In this document: positions 18,710-32,159 of the stretch, piece after piece | Layout of the letters: the number at the start of each line of letters is the position of its first letter | Position numbering within the stretch: the stretch's first letter is position 1 | Source: Actinomadura viridilutea | GTDB taxonomy: Bacteria; Actinomycetota; Actinomycetes; Streptosporangiales; Streptosporangiaceae | Assembly: GCA_003001795.1 (NCBI GenBank) | Contig: PVNI01000007.1 | Location: forward strand, 124,001 to 188,000 | Direction: 5' to 3' | Length of the DNA stretch: 64,000 nt | Translations under genes and position numbers: made by a program | The notes under the pieces: generated by a model | Database searches by the model: none | What the model was told of the DNA's origin: nothing | Seen by the model: only the letters and a program-made list of their open reading frames with translations

Positions 18710-19503
18710 TCACTCCCACTTGAAGAACCGGGCGGCGAGGACCAGCCCCGCGGCCGCCCACACCGCCAGGACCAGCAGCGGGCCGCCGGGCAGCGCCGCG
18801 CCGTCGCGCAGGACGTCGCGCAGCCCCTCGGCCAGCGCGGAGATCGGCAGCAGCCCCAGCGCGTCCCGCAGCCCCGACGGGAAGGAGTCCAGCGGGAACA
18901 CCACGCCGCCCACCGCCAGCAGCAGCACGTAGACGAGGTTGGCCGCGGCGAGCGTGGCCTCGGCGCGCAGCGTCCCGGCCATGAGCAGGCCGAAGCCGCT
19001 GAACGCGGCGGTGCCGAGCAGCACCAGCGCCAGCACCGACAGCGGGTCGCCGTGCGGACGCCAGCCCATGGCCGCCGCGACCGCGCAGATGACCGCCGCC
19101 TGCACCACCTCCACCGCGATCACCGTGAGGGTCTTGGCGGCGATCAGGCCGGAGCGCGGCAGCGGCGTGGCGCCCAACCGTTTGAGGACGCCGTAGCGCC
19201 GTTCGAACCCGGTGCCGATGGCCTGGCCGGTGAACGCGGTGGACATCACCGCCAGGGCCAGGATCCCGGGCGCCAGGAAGTCCACGCGCGGGCCGGGCCC
19301 GAGGTCCAGCAGGGACGTGCCGCCGAACAGCGCCAGCAGCACCACCGGGATGACCAGCGTGAGCAGCAGCTGCTCGCCGTTGCGCAGCAGGGTGCGCAGC
19401 TCGTAGCCGGTCTGGGCGAGAATCATGCGCGGGAGGGGCGCGGCGCCCGGCGCCGGGGCGAAGTCGAGGGCGCCCTGCCGCGCGGGCTCGCGGGCGGCCG
19501 AGG

Positions 19504-19507
<4 letters not shown>
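18710..19507 (-). CDS. ABC-2 type transporter permease
   Basis: A 265-residue membrane protein with six predicted helices, of the daunorubicin-resistance/ABC-2 type. TGYELRTLLRNGEQLLLTLVIP opens the first membrane domain, and FERRYGVLKRLGATPLPRSGLIAAK is the typical cytoplasmic loop motif. The ATG overlaps the stop of the upstream ATPase by 4 bp (ATGA), so the two are translationally coupled and should form one exporter. The cargo is unknown. Confidence 0.88.
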
Positions 19508-20436
<929 letters not shown>

Positions 20437-20605
20437 GGAGTCGAGTCTAGGTCCGGGCGCGGACGGCTCGGCGACCGGTGCCCCCCATATGCGAGCCATG
20501 CCGGAACCCGCCCGCCGCGCCCCTGACCAGGGGGAGGGCTGTCAAAGGTCAGGCTTCGGTCAATAAACTGCCTGCTCACGTGCAAGTTCGCGTTGGGGGG
20601 AAGTT

Positions 20606-20866
20606 ATGGCGCTGTCGCCGTCAGAGCGACGCATCCTGGACGAGCTCGCCGAGCGGACCGCCGCCGAGGACCCGGACTACGCCCGGCGGCTGGCGACCTT
20701 CGGCCGCCACGAGCCGAGCGCGCCCGGCGGGCCTTCGTGGCGGGTGCCCGTGCCGGCGGTGGCGGCGGGCGCCCTGCTCGCGGTGGGCTTCGCGGTGGCC
20801 GCCGTCGCCGCCGCGAACCTCGACGGGATCGGCGGCCGCCGGCGCGGTCGGCACCGCCGTCGCTGA
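20606..20866 (+). CDS. DUF3040 family small membrane protein
   Basis: An 86-residue protein beginning MALSPSERRILDELAERTAA, matching the N-terminal DUF3040 pattern common in actinobacteria: a short acidic helix followed by EDPDYARRL. One hydrophobic segment spans about residues 48-70 and the C-terminus is strongly basic (GGRRRGRHRRR). A G-rich ribosome site precedes the ATG. Function unknown. The stop codon is the first triplet of a 17-bp tandem repeat. Confidence 0.8.
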   Translation: MALSPSERRILDELAERTAAEDPDYARRLATFGRHEPSAPGGPSWRVPVPAVAAGALLAVGFAVAAVAAANLDGIGGRRRGRHRRR

Positions 20867-20914
20867 TCCGGACACCCGACTGATCCAGACACCCGACTGA
20901 TCCGGACACCCGAT
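20864..20914. repeat. Three tandem copies of a 17-bp unit
   Basis: The unit TGATCCGGACACCCGAC occurs three times head to tail at 20864-20880, 20881-20897 and 20898-20914, with one mismatch in copy two (CAGAC for CGGAC) and one at the end of copy three. The first copy contains the stop codon of the DUF3040 gene. It is not an obvious terminator, since the units are direct and not inverted. Confidence 0.9.
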
Positions 20915-21007
20915 TGATACGCCTTCTGAAACGCCTTCGCCGAATGTGATTTTCCGAGGCGCGGGATGAACGCCCGCGCGGCGGCGCGCGCCCTCCCGGA
21001 GATCGAC

Positions 21008-21026
21008 TTAGGTAAGGCTTACCTGC
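21008..21026 (+). promoter_or_regulatory. Iron box (IdeR/DmdR/DtxR-type operator) upstream of sufR
   Basis: TTAGGTAAGGCTTACCTGC is a near-perfect inverted repeat: AGGTAAG and CTTACCT arms around a central G. It agrees at 15 of 19 positions with the classic actinobacterial iron box TTAGGTTAGGCTAACCTAA. It lies 60 bp upstream of the preferred sufR start and in the same direction as the suf operon, the only following transcription unit. I infer binding by an iron-dependent DtxR-family regulator. DtxR control of suf operons is known in corynebacteria. Confidence 0.75.
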
Positions 21027-21075
21027 GTGACCGATGACATCGGGATCGGGTTGGTCGGCGGGAAGGAATTAGGGC

Positions 21076-21090
21076 ACACTGATGTTGTGA
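21076..21090 (+). promoter_or_regulatory. SufR operator, ACACT-N5-TGTGA
   Basis: ACACT (21076-21080), five bases, then TGTGA (21086-21090). From memory this is the motif reported for Mycobacterium tuberculosis SufR at its own suf promoter. Here it sits exactly over the sufR start codon at 21087 and over a plausible -10 (CACACT) that has TTGGTC 18 bp upstream. Binding here would block transcription of the whole suf operon, giving autorepression when SufR carries its Fe-S cluster. Confidence 0.75.
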
Positions 21091-21941
21091 AAAACGTGAG
21101 CGAGGGATCGACGAGGACGCTGGCCGCCGCCGCGCGGTCCGGTGTGCCGTCGCCGGGCCCCGCCGCGGCACCGGGTGAGCGGCACGGCGCCGCCGAACGC
21201 GACACCCGTGCCCGCGTGGCGCGGCTCATCCTCGAACACGGCCCGATCACCGCCTCCGCGCTGGGCGAACGGGTCGGGCTGACGCCCGCCGCCGTCCGGC
21301 GGCACCTGGACGCGCTGCTCGCTGAGGGGATGATCGAGGTTCGCCGGGCGCGGCCGCAGGCGCGCCGCGGGCGCGGCCGCCCGGCCAAATGGTTCGCCAT
21401 CACCGACGCCGGGCGCAGCGCGTTCGTGCACGCCTACGACGACCTGGCGACCGCGGCCCTGCGGTTCCTGGCCGAGAAGAACGGCGAGCGCGCGGTCGCC
21501 GAGTTCGCCCGGCGGCAGATCGCCGACCTGGAGCGGCGCTACCACCCGGTCGTGCAGGCGGCCCCGCCCCACCAGCGGGTCCGGAAGCTGGCCGAGGCGC
21601 TGTCGGGGGACGGGTACGCGGCCGCCGCGGCCGAGGCGCCCCGTCCCGGCGGCGGCGAGCAGCTGTGCCAGCACCACTGCCCCGTCGCGCATGTGGCGGC
21701 GGAGTTCCCGCAGCTGTGCGAGGCCGAGACCGAGGCGTTCAGCCGGCTGCTGGGCACGCCCGTCCAGCGCCTGGCGACCATCGCCCACGGCGACGGCATC
21801 TGCACGACCCACGTGAGCCCCCGGTCCCTGTGCGAGGGGGCCGGCACGTCGCAGGCGCCGCCGGCCGAGCGGCCGGAGGGCGCGCCCGCGGGGCGCTCCG
21901 GGGACGCGGCGGCGGACGCGGGGAGCGGCTCCCCGAAGTGA
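21087..21941 (+). CDS. sufR: SufR-type Fe-S cluster transcriptional repressor
   Basis: DNA-binding repressor of the suf operon. About 284 residues: a low-complexity start, a winged helix domain (about 38-110, GPITASALGERVGLTPAAVRR, wing RRGRGRPAKWFAITDAG) and a C-terminal cluster domain with Cys194, Cys198, Cys211 and Cys239 (CQHHC, QLCEAE, GDGICTTH), the residues expected to bind the Fe-S cluster. The GTG at 21087 probably gives a leaderless transcript, because a -10-like CACACT lies 7 nt upstream; GTG at 21027 or 21096 are alternatives. It is first in the operon with sufB 37 bp downstream. Confidence 0.9.
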   Translation: MKNVSEGSTRTLAAAARSGVPSPGPAAAPGERHGAAERDTRARVARLILEHGPITASALGERVGLTPAAVRRHLDALLAEGMIEVRRARPQARRGRGRPAKWFAITDAGRSAFVHAYDDLATAALRFLAEKNGERAVAEFARRQIADLERRYHPVVQAAPPHQRVRKLAEALSGDGYAAAAAEAPRPGGGEQLCQHHCPVAHVAAEFPQLCEAETEAFSRLLGTPVQRLATIAHGDGICTTHVSPRSLCEGAGTSQAPPAERPEGAPAGRSGDAAADAGSGSPK

Positions 21942-21978
21942 ATATGACCAGTGACGAGGAGTCCGGGAGGACCTCCCT

Positions 21979-23390
21979 ATGACGACGGCAGCCCACCCCG
22001 AACTAGAGGGGCTCGATCGGTACAAGTTCGGTTGGGCCGACCCCGACACGGCCGGCGCGTCGGCGCGCCGCGGCCTGAACGAGGAGGTCGTGCGCGACAT
22101 CTCGGCCAAGAAGGGCGAGCCCGACTGGATGCTGGACCTTCGCCTCAAGGGGCTGCGGCTGTTCTCCAAGAAGCCGATGCCCACCTGGGGCTCGGACCTG
22201 TCCGAGATCGACTTCGACAACATCAAGTACTTCGTCCGCTCCACCGAGAAGCAGGCGACGAGCTGGGACGAGCTCCCGGCCGACATCAAGAACACCTACG
22301 ACAAGCTGGGCATCCCCGAGGCCGAGAAGCAGCGGCTGATCGCCGGCGTGGCCGCCCAGTACGAGTCCGAGGTGGTCTACCACAAGATCCGCGAGGACCT
22401 GGAGCAGAAGGGCGTCATCTTCCTGGACACCGACACCGGGCTGCGCGAGCACCCGGAGATCTTCCAGGAGTACTTCGGCTCGGTGATCCCCGCGGGCGAC
22501 AACAAGTTCGCCGCGCTCAACACCGCGGTGTGGTCGGGCGGCTCGTTCATCTACGTCCCGCCGGGCGTGCACGTGGAGATCCCGCTGCAGGCCTACTTCC
22601 GGATCAACACCGAGAACATGGGCCAGTTCGAGCGGACCCTCATCATCGTCGACGAGGGCGCCTACGTGCACTACGTCGAGGGCTGCACCGCGCCGATCTA
22701 CAAGTCGGACTCGCTGCACTCCGCGGTCGTGGAGATCATCGTCAAGAAGGACGCCCGCTGCCGCTACACGACCATCCAGAACTGGTCGAACAACGTCTAC
22801 AACCTGGTGACCAAGCGCGCCGTCGCCTACGAGGGCGCCACCATGGAGTGGATCGACGGCAACATCGGCTCCAAGGTCACCATGAAGTACCCGGCGGTGT
22901 ACCTGCTGGGCGAGCACGCCAAGGGCGAGACGCTGTCGATCGCGTTCGCGGGCGAGGGCCAGCACCAGGACGCGGGCGCCAAGATGGTGCACGCCGCGCC
23001 CAACACCTCGTCCACCATCGTGTCCAAGTCGGTGGCGCGCGGCGGCGGCCGCACCTCCTACCGGGGCCTGGTGCAGATCCAGGAGGGCGCCCAGCACAGC
23101 AAGTCCACCGTCAAGTGCGACGCGCTGCTGGTCGACCAGATCAGCCGGTCCGACACCTACCCGTACGTGGACGTGCGCGAGGACGACGTGGAGATGGGCC
23201 ACGAGGCCACCGTCTCCAAGGTGTCGGAGGACCAGCTGTTCTACCTGATGAGCCGGGGCCTGAGCGAGGACGAGGCCATGGCGATGATCGTGCGCGGGTT
23301 CGTCGAGCCGATCGCGCGCGAGCTGCCCATGGAGTACGCGCTGGAGCTGAACCGGCTGATCGAGCTGCAGATGGAAGGGGCGGTGGGCTG

Positions 23391-23391
<1 letters not shown>
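21979..23391 (+). CDS. sufB: Fe-S cluster scaffold subunit SufB
   Basis: Scaffold subunit of the SufBCD complex on which Fe-S clusters are built. 470 residues, the usual length. Typical stretches are [62 protein letters not shown], and the C-terminal [24 protein letters not shown] strong GGAGG lies 8 nt before the ATG. Its stop overlaps the sufD start by one base (TGATG), which couples translation of the two scaffold subunits. Confidence 0.97.
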
Positions 23392-26973
<3,582 letters not shown>

Positions 26974-27054
26974 TGCCCGCGCGGGTTGTACCCCAGGCGG
27001 GACGTCTCCGGCGCGCCGCCCGGCGGGGGCGTCCCTTCGGAAGGAAAGGAAGCC

Positions 27055-27510
27055 ATGCAGCTTGAGGCGATGTACCAGGAGGTCATCCTGGACCACTACC
27101 GCAACCCGCACAACAAGGGGTTGCGGGAGCCGTACGAGGGGGAGGCGCACCATGTCAACCCCACCTGCGGCGACGAGGTGACGCTGCGGGTGCATCTGGA
27201 AGGCGACGGCCCGGACGCGCGCATCGCCGACGTCTCGTACGACGCCTTGGGCTGCTCCATCAGCCAGGCCAGCGCCTCGGTGATGACCGACCTGGTGATC
27301 GGCCGGTCGGTCAAGGAGGCGATGGCCGTCGGCGACGAGTTCCTGGCCCTCATGCAGTCGCGCGGCCAGGGCGAGCCGGACGAGGACGTGCTGGAGGACG
27401 CGGTGGCGTTCGCCGGGGTGTCCCGGTACCCGGCCCGCGTCAAGTGCGCCCTGCTCGCCTGGATGGCGTGGAAGGACGCGACCGCCCGAGCTCTCGGAGA
27501 GGCATCATGA
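27055..27510 (+). CDS. sufU: SufU sulfur-transfer protein
   Basis: Zinc-dependent sulfur acceptor that takes persulfide sulfur from SufS. 151 residues. The three cysteines expected to hold zinc are in NPTCGDEV, ALGCSISQASASVM and RVKCALLAW. The ATG at 27055 has AAGGAAAGGAAG just upstream. It is 81 bp after sufS and overlaps the next gene by 4 bp (ATGA). Confidence 0.95.
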   Translation: MQLEAMYQEVILDHYRNPHNKGLREPYEGEAHHVNPTCGDEVTLRVHLEGDGPDARIADVSYDALGCSISQASASVMTDLVIGRSVKEAMAVGDEFLALMQSRGQGEPDEDVLEDAVAFAGVSRYPARVKCALLAWMAWKDATARALGEAS

Positions 27511-27875
27511 GCGACAACCCCGCCGCCGACACCCCGCCGGCGGCCGACACCGCGCAGGCCGGTGGGACGGGCGTCACCGAGGAGGAGATCCTCGAGGCGC
27601 TCAAGGACGTGGTCGACCCCGAGCTGGGCATCAACGTGGTGGACCTCGGCCTGGTCTACGGCGTGCACCTGGCCGAGGACGGCGTCACCCTGGACATGAC
27701 GCTGACCAGCGCGGCCTGTCCGCTCACCGACGTCATCGAGGACCAGGCCGCCAGCGCGCTGGAGGGCGTGGTCAAGGACGTGCGGATCAACTGGGTCTGG
27801 CTGCCGCCGTGGGGTCCCGACAAGATCACTGAAGAGGGCCGCGAGCAGCTGCGCGCCCTCGGCTTCAACGTCTGA
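27507..27875 (+). CDS. sufT: SufT/DUF59 metal-sulfur cluster assembly protein
   Basis: A 122-residue MIP18/DUF59 protein, the last gene of the suf operon. It has a short Ala/Pro-rich start, then the conserved block EALKDVVDPELGINVVDLGLVYGV and the cysteine segment TSAACPLTDVIEDQA. Family members such as SufT help deliver or mature Fe-S clusters. Translational coupling with sufU (ATGA overlap) supports that role here. Confidence 0.92.
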   Translation: MSDNPAADTPPAADTAQAGGTGVTEEEILEALKDVVDPELGINVVDLGLVYGVHLAEDGVTLDMTLTSAACPLTDVIEDQAASALEGVVKDVRINWVWLPPWGPDKITEEGREQLRALGFNV

Positions 27876-27951
27876 CCCCGGCCCCGCCGGCGCGGCGGCC
27901 GCGTCCGGGGGTGCGGCGCGAGCGGCCCTGGAAGGCGTTTACCGTGGGGAC

Positions 27952-28740
27952 GTGCGCAACGACGTGTTCCCTGACACGGACTCCCGATACGTCGCCCGCA
28001 GGGCCGCCTCGTTCGGCCGCCGCGCCGCCGACTACGCCAGGGAGCGGCCCGACTATCCCGACGCGGCCGTGCGCTGGGCGCTGGAGCCGGTCGCGTCCCG
28101 CACCCCGCCGCGGGTGCTCGACCTGGGCGCGGGCACGGGCAAGCTGACCGAGGTGCTGCTGCGCACCGGCGTCCCCGCCGAGGCGATCACCGCCGTGGAA
28201 CCGGACCCCGACATGCTCGCCGAGCTGCGGCGGCGCGTGCCGGGGGTGCGGGCCGAGGCGGGCAGCGCCGAGGAGATCCCGCTGGACGACGGCGCCGTGG
28301 ACGCCGTCCTGGTCGGCCAGGCGCTGCACTGGTTCGACATGGACCGGGCGCTGCCGCAGATCGTGCGGGTCCTCGCGCCGGGCGGCGTCCTGGCGGCCCT
28401 GTGGAACCTCGACGACGACCGCGTGCCGTGGGTGGCCGGGCTCAAGCGCGCGGCCCGCAGCCGCGTCTCGTTCGAGAACTGGCGCTCCAAGATCGCGCTC
28501 CCGTCGGTTCCGCCGTTCGGCCCGGAGCTGCGGCGGGAGTTCCCCCACGCGCAGCGCCGCACGGCCGCGTCGATGGTCGCCACCATCGCCACGCACTCGC
28601 ACGTGCTGGTCCTCGACGACGCCGAACGCGCGGCGCTGCTCGCCCGTGTCCGCGACTACCTGGACGCCACGCCGGAGACGGCCGACGGCGAGTTCGACCT
28701 GCCCATCGTCACCATCGCGCTCCGCGCCGTCCGCTCGTAG
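27952..28740 (+). CDS. Class I SAM-dependent methyltransferase
   Basis: A 262-residue methyltransferase. SAM-binding motif I VLDLGAGTGKLTEVLL (about 55-70), motif II acidic ending AVEPDPDML and a later ALHWFDMDRALPQIVRVLAPGG block are clear. The N-terminal AASFGRRAADYARERPDYP is typical of small-molecule methyltransferases of this subgroup. GTG start. Substrate unknown. Its 3' end overlaps the convergent membrane-protein gene by 32 bp. Confidence 0.88.
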   Translation: MRNDVFPDTDSRYVARRAASFGRRAADYARERPDYPDAAVRWALEPVASRTPPRVLDLGAGTGKLTEVLLRTGVPAEAITAVEPDPDMLAELRRRVPGVRAEAGSAEEIPLDDGAVDAVLVGQALHWFDMDRALPQIVRVLAPGGVLAALWNLDDDRVPWVAGLKRAARSRVSFENWRSKIALPSVPPFGPELRREFPHAQRRTAASMVATIATHSHVLVLDDAERAALLARVRDYLDATPETADGEFDLPIVTIALRAVRS

Positions 28741-29305
28741 CCGCGGCGCCGCCCCCGTCGGCGGCCTCGCCGTCCTTCGGGCGCGCCGGCCACAGCGTGT
28801 GCGAGATCGGCCACAGCGACCAGACCGCCCAGACGAACGTCAGCCGCATCGTCCAGCCGACCAGGGCACGGGTGCGCTCGGCGTCGCCCACCATCGCGAC
28901 CATCGCCAGCAGCGCCCCGCAGCCGATGGCCCAGGCGATCGTCGCCTTGCCGAACTCGCGCCATTCGTAGCGGGTGCGCGCAGGGGCGTAGCGGGGCTTG
29001 GCCTTGGGCGGCGGCCCGCCCGCGAAGCGGTGCGCGAACCGCTCGTCGGCCCACCGCACCCAGCCGTGCCCGAACGCCACCGAGTAGCCGAGGTAGGCCG
29101 CCGCGAGCCCGTGGGAGAACCCGGCGGTCGCGCCGCCGCGCAGCTCGACCACGGTCGCGGCCAGTAGCACCACGTCCAGCAGCGGCAGGCACACCAGCAG
29201 CACGGTGCTGACGCGGCGCCACCGCAGCAGGTAGCGGGTCGCCAGTCCGGCCGCCAGCAGCGCCCAGAATCCGATCTCGCAGCCGATGATGATCGCCAGG
29301 AGCAT
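28709..29305 (-). CDS. Integral membrane protein of unknown function
   Basis: A 198-residue protein with about five hydrophobic segments: residues 2-25, 34-55, 60-80, 120-142 and 150-170. A basic loop (KAKPRYAPARTRYEWREFGK) lies in the middle, and the C-terminus is hydrophilic and Gly/Ala-rich. I recognise it only as a conserved actinomycete-style membrane protein. Its stop lies inside the 3' end of the convergent methyltransferase gene. Confidence 0.75.
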   Translation of the reverse strand: MLLAIIIGCEIGFWALLAAGLATRYLLRWRRVSTVLLVCLPLLDVVLLAATVVELRGGATAGFSHGLAAAYLGYSVAFGHGWVRWADERFAHRFAGGPPPKAKPRYAPARTRYEWREFGKATIAWAIGCGALLAMVAMVGDAERTRALVGWTMRLTFVWAVWSLWPISHTLWPARPKDGEAADGGGAAATSGRRGARW

Positions 29306-29479
29306 GGTGTCCCCACCCGTTCCGCGGCCCGTCCCTCGCCGGGCACCCCCTCAATGATCAGGAGCGCGGCGGGGCGGGATCCTCGGCGGCGAGGACGAAA
29401 CCGGGGGTCCTCCGAACGATGTACGCGGCCCCTCATCCGGGCGGAGAAGGCATCCGCCCGAGGGTGCTGAGATGGGAAC

Positions 29480-30727
29480 GTGCAGATCGCTCGTCCAACC
29501 GCCGTCCGCCGTCTCCCCGCGACGCGGCGGGACAGCCTGATCGCCGTCGCGGCGCTCGCCGGGGGACTGCTGCTGCTGAGCGTGCACGGCTACGCGCGGT
29601 GGAGCCCTGATTGGGACCCCGGCCTCGGCCGGCGGCTGCTGCCGCTGCTCGGCGTGTGCGCGGTGCTGCCGTTCCGCCGGACCGCCCCGCTCCCGGCGCT
29701 GGCGTGGGCCACCCCGTGCATGGTCCTCGACGTGGTCATGGGCGTCAGCTTCGCCGTCGCCTACATCTACGGCGACGCGCTGTACGCCGCGTCCGTGTAC
29801 GGGCGGCGCCGCCGCTGCGCGGAGTGGCTGCTGGCGGCGACGGCGGCGGCGACGCTGCTGGCGGCCGGCCTGGTCGGCGCCGTCCAGCGCAGGTTCGACG
29901 ACGTCGTCATCGCCGGCGCCGTGGCGGGCCTGGCCTGGGTGGGGCCGGTGCTGAGCGGCATGGTCGTGCGCGAGCACCGGGAGAAGGCCGAGGCGCAGCG
30001 GCGGCACGCCGAGCAGCTGGCGCGGCTGGCCGAGCTGGACCGCCGCGCCGCCGTGGCCGCCGAACGCGCGCGCATGGCCCGCGAGCTGCACGACGTGATC
30101 GCCAATCACCTCAGCGCGGTGGCCCTGCACTCCTCGGCCGTGCTGACGATGTCCGACCTGGACCGGGCCGAGGTGCGGCGGGCCATGGAGGTGATCCGCG
30201 ACAACAGCGTGCGGGGGCTGTCCGAGATGCGGCGGATGATCTGGCTGCTGCGCGACGACCGCGGCGACGCCGCCGACCCGGCCGTGACGCCCCGCCTGGC
30301 CGACCTGGACGACCTGGTCGCGCGGTCGACCCGTGCGGACCTGGACGCCCGGCTGACGGTGACCGGCCGGGCGCGCGACCTGCCCGGCGCCGTGGAGCTT
30401 GCCGCCTACCGCATCGTCCAGGAAGCGCTGACCAACGCGCTCAAGCACGCCGGATCCGGCCGCGTGGACGTGCTGCTGGAGCACCGGGACGACGGCGTCG
30501 CGGTCACGGTGCGCAGTCCGCTCGGGCCGGGCGCGCCCCGCCTGCCCGGGGCAGGCAGCGGCCTGGTGGGGATGCGGGAGCGCGCGGCCGTGCTGGGCGG
30601 GACGTTCGCCGCGGGGCCCGAAGACGGCGCGTGGGTGGTGCGCGCCGAGCTGCCGGCCGCCGAGACCCCCGCCGGAGGCGCGGCCATCGTTCCGCGGACG
30701 GGCCGGGTCGAGGAGGGAGCCGCGTGA
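29480..30727 (+). CDS. Sensor histidine kinase (NarL-type)
   Basis: Membrane sensor kinase of 415 residues. About five hydrophobic segments fill residues 18-165, then a coiled region (about 165-198), the dimerisation and phosphoacceptor domain with His204 in ARMARELHDVIANHLSAVALH, and a HATPase domain with AAYRIVQEALTNALKHAG and GSGLVGMRERAAVLGG. GTG start. The stop overlaps the response-regulator start by 4 bp, so the pair is one two-component system. The signal is unknown; the lack of a large extracytoplasmic loop suggests sensing in or at the membrane. Confidence 0.92.
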   Translation: MQIARPTAVRRLPATRRDSLIAVAALAGGLLLLSVHGYARWSPDWDPGLGRRLLPLLGVCAVLPFRRTAPLPALAWATPCMVLDVVMGVSFAVAYIYGDALYAASVYGRRRRCAEWLLAATAAATLLAAGLVGAVQRRFDDVVIAGAVAGLAWVGPVLSGMVVREHREKAEAQRRHAEQLARLAELDRRAAVAAERARMARELHDVIANHLSAVALHSSAVLTMSDLDRAEVRRAMEVIRDNSVRGLSEMRRMIWLLRDDRGDAADPAVTPRLADLDDLVARSTRADLDARLTVTGRARDLPGAVELAAYRIVQEALTNALKHAGSGRVDVLLEHRDDGVAVTVRSPLGPGAPRLPGAGSGLVGMRERAAVLGGTFAAGPEDGAWVVRAELPAAETPAGGAAIVPRTGRVEEGAA

Positions 30728-31407
30728 TCAGGGTGCTGGTGGCCGACGACCAGGCGGCCGTGCGGGCCGGGCTGGTGCTCATCCTGCGCGCCGCCCGCGG
30801 CATCGAGGTGGTGGGCGAGGCCGCCGACGGCGAGCAGGCCGTGGCGCTGACCCGGGAACTGCGCCCGGACGTGGTGCTCATGGACGTGCGCATGCCGCGC
30901 CTGGACGGCGTGTCGGCCGCCCGGGAGATCTCCGGGGTCGCCGACGTGCTGGTGCTGACCACCTTCGACCTGGACGAGTACGTGTTCGGCGCGCTGCGGG
31001 CGGGGGCGGCCGGCTTCCTGCTCAAGGACGTCGACGCCGACCGGCTGGTGGACGCGGTGCGCACCGTCGCCGCGGGGGAGGGGGTGATCGCGCCGCGGGT
31101 GACCCGGCGGCTGATCGACGCCTTCGCCGCGCGGCGCCCCGACCCTTCGGCCCGGCTCGGCCCGAAGGCGCCGGCCGCGCTGACGCCGCGGGAACGGCAG
31201 GTGCTGGCCTGCCTCGGCGAGGGCCTGACGAACGCGCAGATCGCCGAGCGGCTCGCCATGGCCGAGACCACCGCCAAGACGCACGTCAGCCGCATCCTGA
31301 ACAAGCTGGGGCTGCGCAGCCGGGTCCAGGCGGCGATCCTCGCGCAGGAGGCGGCCGCTGACGGTTCCTTCCCGGCGGAGGACTCGGCGCCGCCTCAGGC
31401 GCGCTGA
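30724..31407 (+). CDS. Response regulator, LuxR/NarL family
   Basis: Partner of the kinase just upstream. 227 residues: receiver domain (1-120) with acidic pocket ADD at 8-9, phosphoacceptor Asp54 in VVLMDVRMP, Thr80 and Lys101 (LLKDV), then a LuxR helix-turn-helix (about 155-220, LTPRERQVLACLGEGLTNAQIA and TTAKTHVSRILNKLGLRSR). GTG start overlapping the kinase stop (GTGA). Targets are not visible; autoregulation or control of nearby membrane genes is possible. Confidence 0.93.
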   Translation: MIRVLVADDQAAVRAGLVLILRAARGIEVVGEAADGEQAVALTRELRPDVVLMDVRMPRLDGVSAAREISGVADVLVLTTFDLDEYVFGALRAGAAGFLLKDVDADRLVDAVRTVAAGEGVIAPRVTRRLIDAFAARRPDPSARLGPKAPAALTPRERQVLACLGEGLTNAQIAERLAMAETTAKTHVSRILNKLGLRSRVQAAILAQEAAADGSFPAEDSAPPQAR

Positions 31408-31474
31408 GCGCTCACGGCCCCTCGGCGCGGCCCGGGGCAGGGCGACGTGCGGCGGACCGCCCGGGACGGGCGGC

Positions 31475-31879
31475 TCACAGCGACCGGCCGCCGAACGTCG
31501 CCGACAGGGCGTAGGTCGCCCCGGCCAGCGCGGCCAGCCAGGCGTACGGGACGATGTCGGCGCCGCGCAGCCCCTGCACGATCACCGCGGCGACGACGGC
31601 TCCGGTCAGCACGTCCCCGGTCAGGGCGGCCGCGCGGGTGTGGGAGCGGGCCCGGTGCCCGGTCCCGAAGCCCTCGCTGCCCGGCAGGGCGGGTTCGAAC
31701 CGCCGGTATCCGAGCAGCAGGGCGTACCCCGCCAGCACTCCGAGGGCGATCAGACCGGTGCCGCCCCGCCCGTCGGCGGCGAGCACCGCCGCGACCACCA
31801 CTCCGGCGGCCAGGGCCAGTCCGGGTACGGCCCAGCGGCTGAGGCGACGGCGTTCGGGCGCGATCCACATGCAGGCCAT
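31475..31879 (-). CDS. Small integral membrane protein, unknown function
   Basis: A 134-residue protein with four hydrophobic segments: about residues 15-35, 40-57, 85-102 and 108-128. It starts MACMWIAPERRRLSRW; the ATG three codons later has a better-spaced GGGGAAG and may be the true start. No family recognised. Convergent with the response regulator gene. Confidence 0.65.
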   Translation of the reverse strand: MACMWIAPERRRLSRWAVPGLALAAGVVVAAVLAADGRGGTGLIALGVLAGYALLLGYRRFEPALPGSEGFGTGHRARSHTRAAALTGDVLTGAVVAAVIVQGLRGADIVPYAWLAALAGATYALSATFGGRSL

Positions 31880-32159
31880 CTTCCCCGATCCGCGCGCTGA
31901 TCAGGAGGTAACGCGCCGAGCGGGCCTCATCGGCGCCGGGGCGATCGCGGTGCGCCGCGGCGCGTTCTGTACGCGGCGCGATTCCGACCGAACGGCTCGA
32001 CGACGCCGGCCGCCGAGCCGGGTGCGACTCGCCGACCGGTCCGGAGGCCGGCCGCCGTCCCCTGCGGAGCGCGGCGGGGGCGGAGACGGCGGCCGACCCG
32101 CTCTTCACTCTTCTCGCATGCGGTCCTCTCCTAGGGCGCCGCTCCGGGCCGCTGCGGCG

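Noticed and set aside
20864..20914. CRISPR-like or satellite array
   Set aside because: Only three 17-bp units with no spacers and no cas genes.
31680..31720. GGTTCGAACC resembling a tRNA T-loop, also seen near 19201
   Set aside because: Both lie inside coding genes and there is no matching anticodon or acceptor arm at tRNA distance.
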